Below are positions 6,670-10,589 of a stretch of DNA of 10,589 bases, piece after piece (within the stretch, counting starts at the first letter, position 1; every line of letters starts with the position of its first letter). The position numbers and the translations under genes were made by a program. Under the pieces are notes generated by a model that saw only the letters and a list, made by a program, of their open reading frames with translations, had not been told where the DNA came from and did not search any database. The DNA is from Pseudofrankia nepalensis. GTDB taxonomy: Bacteria > Actinomycetota > Actinomycetes > Frankiales > Frankiaceae. The stretch lies in NCBI RefSeq assembly GCF_016786305.1, contig NZ_JADWYV010000307.1, one strand, 5' to 3'.

Positions 6670-6833
6670 GGGGGCCGTTCCCCCAAAGATCCGCTGGCGC
6701 GGATCCCCGGGGACCCCTGCGTCCTGGAACCCCGTGTCAGGGGGCTTCGCCCCCCGGCACCCCCCGAGCGGTTCGTCCTTCGGACGTCGCTGGGCGTGAC
6801 GGTGCCCTGGGTGCTGGGGGAGGGCCGCTCCCC
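6670..6833. repeat. Cluster of short GC hairpins (REP-like)
   Basis: Five further perfect stems lie within 164 bases. They are GGGGG/CCCCC (6670-6684), GATCCGC/GCGGATC with a TGGC loop (6688-6705), GGGGGC/GCCCCC around TTC (6740-6754), CGTCC/GGACG around TTC (6774-6786), and GGGGAG/CTCCCC (6817-6833). The first and third share the unit CAGGGGGC and look like diverged copies. Several loops are TTC. Whether this is a family repeated across the genome cannot be judged from one window. Confidence 0.55.
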
Positions 6834-7084
6834 GTCTGTGGCGTCATGAGACGGCCGCGGGTTCTGACCGGCAGAGCTGATCGGGTTGCCGCGCGCCGCG
6901 TTGATCGAAGGGGTGCTGACCTGGTCGTTCGGGTGTTTTGAGCCTGGGTGTGCACGCTGCGGCGTGGAGCTGGCGCGGGGCGTGGGCAGATCTGTGGGGC
7001 GTGGCCGGGAAACCGTGCTGCCCGGGGTTACCCTGTGCCGGGCGTTGGACATGGTGTGACTGTGTGGGAACGGGCCGTACCGGG

Positions 7085-7114
7085 GGCCGGCCCGGGCTGG
7101 CGCGGCCGGCCCGG
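7085..7114. repeat. 11-bp direct repeat GGCCGGCCCGG
   Basis: Two identical copies (7085-7095 and 7104-7114) are separated by eight bases, about 105 bases before the 7218 gene. Each contains the palindrome GGCCGGCC, so the pair can also form a hairpin. It may simply reflect base composition; a regulatory role is not supported by anything else visible. Confidence 0.4.
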
Positions 7115-7202
7115 CGCTTCGGTCCGGCCGCCCCGAGCCGGAGGCCACGCCGCCGGCGCGCGCGGGTGAACGCCCGCCCGCGACCGGAGGCGTGCGGGCG
7201 CG

Positions 7203-7208
7203 AGGAGG
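7203..7208 (+). promoter_or_regulatory. Strong ribosome binding site fixing the start at 7218
   Basis: AGGAGG is a perfect anti-16S match nine bases before ATG 7218. It is the best ribosome site in the window and contrasts with the probably leaderless start of polA. Confidence 0.85.
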
Positions 7209-7217
7209 GCTGGTCGC

Positions 7218-10200
7218 ATGCTCGCGAGGCGCTCTGTCATCCGGCAGCGCGTGTTCCTCGTCGTACTTCCGCTGGTCGGCACGCTGTTCCTGCTGGTGAT
7301 GCTGCTCGTCCCGGATTCGGGCCTGTTCCTGCTGCCCCAGACCTTCGTGGCGCTGTTGCTGGCGTTGGGCGCCCTTGGCTACGTCCTGCGGGCCCCCGGT
7401 GGGCAGAGCCGGCGCCACGCGCTGGTGGCGACGGTGGCGATGACGGCCGCGATGACGATCCCGATGCTGGCCGACCCGTCGTCGCGCACCCCGCTGGCGC
7501 TCCTGGTCTGGTACTCCTGGCTGGGCAGCTATGCCGGCGTGGTGTCCCGCCGGCTGGTCCCGGTGAGCGCGCTCACCGGGGCGATCTGTCTCACCATGAC
7601 CGGCGCGCTGGCCGCGCGCGGCGACCTCGGCGTGATTCCGCTGACCTATCTGGCCGTCCTGCTGAGCATCGTGGCGTCGGCGTCGTTCACGTTCGGCTTC
7701 TTCCGCTGGGGCTACGGCCAGGCCTTCGCCGACCCGCTGACCGGGCTGACCAACCGCGCGGGCCTCATGCGCTCCGGCGAGCCCGTGGTCGCCGAACTGC
7801 TGCTCTCCGGCCGGGCCGGGGTCCTGATGGTCCTCGACGTCAACCGGTTCCGGGAGATCAACACGGCACTCGGGCATCAGGCCGGTGACGAGGCGCTGCG
7901 CGAGTTCGCCGACCTGCTGCGCCGGGTGCGCCCCGAGCCCCTGTTCGTCGGCCGGCTCGGCGGCGACGAGTTCGCCCTCGTGCTGCCGGGTGAGGAGCTG
8001 ACGGCGGGCGACGACGACCGTGACGAGCGGCCTGCCCAGCTCGGCCGCGATGTCCTCGACCAGCTGGACGGCCTGGTCCGGGTCCGCGGCGTCGACATCG
8101 AGCTGGAGTCGACGGCCGGGATGGCGGTGGCGCCGCGCGACGGCGCCCGGCTCGCGACGCTGTTGCCCTGCGCGGACGCCGCGCTGGCGAAGGCGAAGCG
8201 CGACGGCGCCCGGGTCGGGGTGTGGGACGCCGGCATGGCGGGCACCGCCGGGGTGCGCTCCTGGGAGCTGGCGCTGCACGCCCAGCTACGCGCCGCCATC
8301 GCCCACCGCGAGCTGGTGCTCCACTTCCAGCCCGTCCAGGAGGCGGCGACCGGCCGGGTCGCCAGCGCCGAGGCGCTGGTCCGCTGGCGTCACCCCGAGC
8401 GCGGCCTGCTGCCGCCGGGCTCGTTCCTGCCGATGGCGGAACGCTCCTCGCTGATCATCGACCTGACCTGGTGGGAGCTCGAGGAGGTGATCGCCCAGTG
8501 CGCCCGCTGGTCGAGGGCGGGCGTGCACCTGCCGGTCTCGGCGAACCTGTCCGCCCGGATGCTCGTCGTCGACGACCTGCCTCGGATGATCACCCGCCGG
8601 CTGGCCGCCTACCGCCTGCCGCCGGAGATGCTCACCCTGGAGATCACCGAGAGCGCGCTGGTCTCCCAGCCGGCCCGGGCCGCGGCCATGCTGGGCGAGC
8701 TGCGCACGGCCGGCGTGAAGCTCTCGCTCGACGACTTCGGCACCGGCTACAGCTCGATGGAGATCCTCAAGGCGCTCCCGTTCGACGAGATGAAGATCGA
8801 CAAGGGTTTCGTGATGGACGCCCGGGCCAGCCTGCCCGACGCCGCGATCGTGCGGTCGGTCGTCGACCTCGGCCACCGGCTGGGCCTGCGGGTCGTCGGC
8901 GAGGGAGTCGAGGACGAGCAGTCCGCCCGGATGCTGACCGAGCTCGGCTGCGACCTGCTCCAGGGCGACGCCCTGTCGCCGCCGCTGCCCGCCGACGAGC
9001 TCGCCGCCCTGCTCACCAGCGGCGGCATGGGAGCCGTCCCGCCCGCCCCCCGCGGCGACCGCCACGGGACGGCTGACGGTGGGCACCGCGCCGCCGGCGG
9101 CCGGATCACGACCGGGCACGCGGCCACCCCCTGGGGCGACGTCCTGCCCGGCCTCGCCCCGAACGGAGGCCGGCCGCCGCGCGCCGGGGGTGAGGCGGCC
9201 GGGCAGGAGAACGCCGGCCTGACCGCCGGCGACGGGCACGGGGACGCCGCCGACGTCACGCCGAGGAACGTGGCGCCCGGAGTCAGGCCGGCGGGCCCGC
9301 CGGTGTCGCAGGAGTCGGCCCGGCGGTGGGCCGAGGAGGGCCTGCGCGCGCCCGACCCGCCCGACGAGCCCGACCGGCTCGCCGCGCTGCGGCACTACCG
9401 GATCCTGGACACCCCGGCCGAGCCGGAGTTCGACACGCTGACCACCCTCGCCGCGCAGGTCACCGACTGCGCCCACGGCTACCTGGTGCTCGTCGACGAG
9501 GCCCGGGAGTGGTTCAAGGCAACCCACGGGGTCCGGCCCCCCGGCCTGGACGCGCGGGTCGGCGCCGCGTCGCACGTCGTGGGCTCCGGCAAGTACCTGG
9601 AGGTCCCGGAGCTCGGCCGCGACCTGCGCTTCGCCCATCTGGCGCGGGCGGAGCCCCAGATCGTGGTCTTCATCGCCGGCGCCCCGCTGCGGACCGCGGA
9701 CGGGCACGTGCTCGGCGCGCTGTGCGTCTCCGACCGGGTGCCCCGCAGGCTCACCAGCGGCCAGCGCGGCGCGCTCGACGAACTGGCGGAGCACGTCATG
9801 CGGCTGCTCGACGCCCGGCTGGAACGGCTGCTGCTCGAGGAGGTGCTCGACGGGCTCGGCCGGCTCGACCAGTTCTGGCACCGCCACGACCTCCCGGCCG
9901 CCGCGACGCTGATCGCCGAGGTCGTCCGGGGGCTGACCAGCGCGGACGCGTCCGCGGTGATGCTGCCCGACCTGCCGGGCTCGACCATCTTCCACGCCGC
10001 CGGCGTGTCGGTCGCCGAGGGCGTGCCGCCGCTGACCGAGGTGGGCGTGCGGTCGTCGGCCGCCGGCACCGAGGCGCTGCGCGAGCTGGCACGCGCCCGT
10101 GGCCCGATGTTCGTGCCGGACGCGGCCAGGAGCCCGCTGATCCCACCCGAGATGGTGCGCCGCCTCAAGATCGGCTCCGCGCTGATGGTGCCGCTGCGCG

Positions 10201-10445
10201 GTGAGGGCGGCGTGCTGGGAATGATCACGGTTCGCTGGACCCGGCGGCGGGACCGGCTTGACCCCGCGGTGTGGCGCGCGGTGGTCCTGTTCACCGGCCA
10301 GGCGCGCTTCGCCCTGCTCCGGCTGCGGGGCGCGGGCACGGACGCCCCCGACGGGGCCGGCCGCCCGGCGGGCGGCCACCCGCCCGCCGCGGACGGCGTC
10401 GCCGACGCCACGCATGGCACCCGGTCGGCTGGCAGCCGCCTGTGA
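7218..10445 (+). CDS. Membrane GGDEF-EAL c-di-GMP turnover protein with two C-terminal GAF domains
   Basis: Predicted inner-membrane protein that makes and/or degrades cyclic di-GMP. The 1075 residues start with about six hydrophobic segments (12-31, 37-57, 68-86, 91-108, 114-132, 138-162). The GGDEF domain (~165-340) has DPLTGLTNR (172-180), Asp207, Asn215, Asp224 and an intact GGDEF (248-252); no RxxD inhibitory site occupies the usual place (239-242 is PEPL). The EAL domain (~348-600) keeps Glu385 (EAL), Asn443, Glu475, Asp505/Asp506 (DDFGTGYSS), Lys526, Glu562 and Gln582, so phosphodiesterase activity is expected; QGY is QGD. A ~109-residue Gly/Ala/Pro linker (604-712) leads to GAF1 (~718-868, starting RLAALRHYRILDTPAEPEFD) and GAF2 (~880-1035). 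Sensory GAF domains usually precede the catalytic domains, so this order is unusual. AGGAGG supports ATG 7218. A hairpin region upstream separates it from polA, so it is likely transcribed alone. Confidence 0.93.
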   Translation: MLARRSVIRQRVFLVVLPLVGTLFLLVMLLVPDSGLFLLPQTFVALLLALGALGYVLRAPGGQSRRHALVATVAMTAAMTIPMLADPSSRTPLALLVWYSWLGSYAGVVSRRLVPVSALTGAICLTMTGALAARGDLGVIPLTYLAVLLSIVASASFTFGFFRWGYGQAFADPLTGLTNRAGLMRSGEPVVAELLLSGRAGVLMVLDVNRFREINTALGHQAGDEALREFADLLRRVRPEPLFVGRLGGDEFALVLPGEELTAGDDDRDERPAQLGRDVLDQLDGLVRVRGVDIELESTAGMAVAPRDGARLATLLPCADAALAKAKRDGARVGVWDAGMAGTAGVRSWELALHAQLRAAIAHRELVLHFQPVQEAATGRVASAEALVRWRHPERGLLPPGSFLPMAERSSLIIDLTWWELEEVIAQCARWSRAGVHLPVSANLSARMLVVDDLPRMITRRLAAYRLPPEMLTLEITESALVSQPARAAAMLGELRTAGVKLSLDDFGTGYSSMEILKALPFDEMKIDKGFVMDARASLPDAAIVRSVVDLGHRLGLRVVGEGVEDEQSARMLTELGCDLLQGDALSPPLPADELAALLTSGGMGAVPPAPRGDRHGTADGGHRAAGGRITTGHAATPWGDVLPGLAPNGGRPPRAGGEAAGQENAGLTAGDGHGDAADVTPRNVAPGVRPAGPPVSQESARRWAEEGLRAPDPPDEPDRLAALRHYRILDTPAEPEFDTLTTLAAQVTDCAHGYLVLVDEAREWFKATHGVRPPGLDARVGAASHVVGSGKYLEVPELGRDLRFAHLARAEPQIVVFIAGAPLRTADGHVLGALCVSDRVPRRLTSGQRGALDELAEHVMRLLDARLERLLLEEVLDGLGRLDQFWHRHDLPAAATLIAEVVRGLTSADASAVMLPDLPGSTIFHAAGVSVAEGVPPLTEVGVRSSAAGTEALRELARARGPMFVPDAARSPLIPPEMVRRLKIGSALMVPLRGEGGVLGMITVRWTRRRDRLDPAVWRAVVLFTGQARFALLRLRGAGTDAPDGAGRPAGGHPPAADGVADATHGTRSAGSRL

Positions 10446-10460
10446 CCACGTCGCCCCGCG

Positions 10461-10514
10461 CGGCGGGCGGCGCGCGCCCGCCGGGGGCCGCCCCCGCCCG
10501 GCGGGGGGCCCCCC
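10461..10514 (+). terminator. Consecutive GC hairpins after the c-di-GMP gene, likely terminator
   Basis: CGGCGGGC (10461-10468) pairs with GCCCGCCG (10476-10483), 15 bases after the stop. GGGGG (10483-10487) can pair with CCCCC (10491-10495). G6 (10503-10508) abuts C6 (10509-10514), forming a 12-base palindrome. There is no U-tract. The remaining bases to 10589 are less GC-rich (from about 10545) and may hold the promoter of the next gene, but I see no clear hexamers or gene start. Confidence 0.6.
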
Positions 10515-10589
10515 GGACCCGCCGAGCTGGCCCCTGGACGTCGAACACGATCAGGGTTCTTCGAGGCTCAGGGTATGCGGACGGTTATG

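Larger units (their letters stand above)
6593..7217. other. 625-base intergenic region between polA and the c-di-GMP gene
   Basis: The first 240 bases (6597-6833) carry at least seven inverted repeats, annotated separately. The remainder (about 6840-7200) has no open frame that resembles a protein and no promoter with a clear consensus. Short frames here have atypical composition and no plausible ribosome site, so I call no gene. TTGGAC at 7045-7050 is a -35-like hexamer without a matching -10. The region ends with the ribosome site for the 7218 gene. Confidence 0.6.

Noticed and set aside
7001..7040. Resemblance of GGGAAACC and GGGGTTACCC to parts of a GEMM-type c-di-GMP riboswitch
   Set aside because: Only short scattered matches. 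The order and spacing of the conserved blocks and the paired stems of that riboswitch cannot be drawn here.
6938..7169. Short plus-strand frames in the gap before the 7218 gene
   Set aside because: No ribosome site, no conserved motif, atypical composition, and overlap between two frames; nothing supports a gene.
8286..10415. Stop-free frame of 709 codons on the minus strand, antisense to the GGDEF-EAL-GAF gene
   Set aside because: Same composition effect. The plus strand carries clear EAL and GAF motifs across the same bases, and the minus-strand product is low-complexity.

Overview
This window comes from a very GC-rich actinobacterium. Coding genes use almost only G or C at third positions, GTG starts are common, and long stop-free frames lie antisense to real genes. 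The Ala/Pro/Arg-rich tails on conserved proteins and the hairpin-rich intergenic DNA suggest Frankia or a close relative; that genus is inferred, whereas Actinomycetota is close to certain. A liv operon, a PaaI-type thioesterase and polA lying close together is, as I recall, also a layout seen in Streptomyces.

Layout. At 1-99 is the probable 3' end of an upstream gene (livH by context). livM (96-1523) and livG (1520-2635) follow on the + strand, joined by GTGA overlaps; they encode the second permease and the first ATPase of a branched-chain amino acid ABC importer. No livF follows livG. A 319-base gap (2636-2954) holds two hairpins that probably act as terminators between convergent transcripts. 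A hotdog-fold PaaI-type thioesterase (2955-3452) is on the - strand. Divergent from it, polA (3665-6592) encodes DNA polymerase I. Both divergent genes have an actinobacterial -10 hexamer only a few bases before a GTG codon, which suggests leaderless mRNAs.

A 625-base gap (6593-7217) follows polA. Its first 240 bases are a dense cluster of hairpins, and the rest is unassigned. Then comes one long gene (7218-10445) for a six-helix membrane protein with a GGDEF domain, an EAL domain, a long low-complexity linker and two C-terminal GAF domains: a c-di-GMP turnover protein that looks competent for both synthesis and breakdown. Strong GC hairpins follow it, and the window ends in non-coding sequence.

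The genes form three units: amino acid import, a housekeeping polymerase with an opposing thioesterase, and second-messenger signalling. I see no mobile element, CRISPR array, tRNA or rRNA. Most of the window is ordinary housekeeping sequence. The most unusual points are the GGDEF-EAL-GAF-GAF domain order, a 76-residue insertion inside the LivG nucleotide-binding domain, the hairpin cluster after polA, the in-frame tandem repeats at the polA 5' end, and a G12 run where a one-base gain would join the upstream frame to livM.
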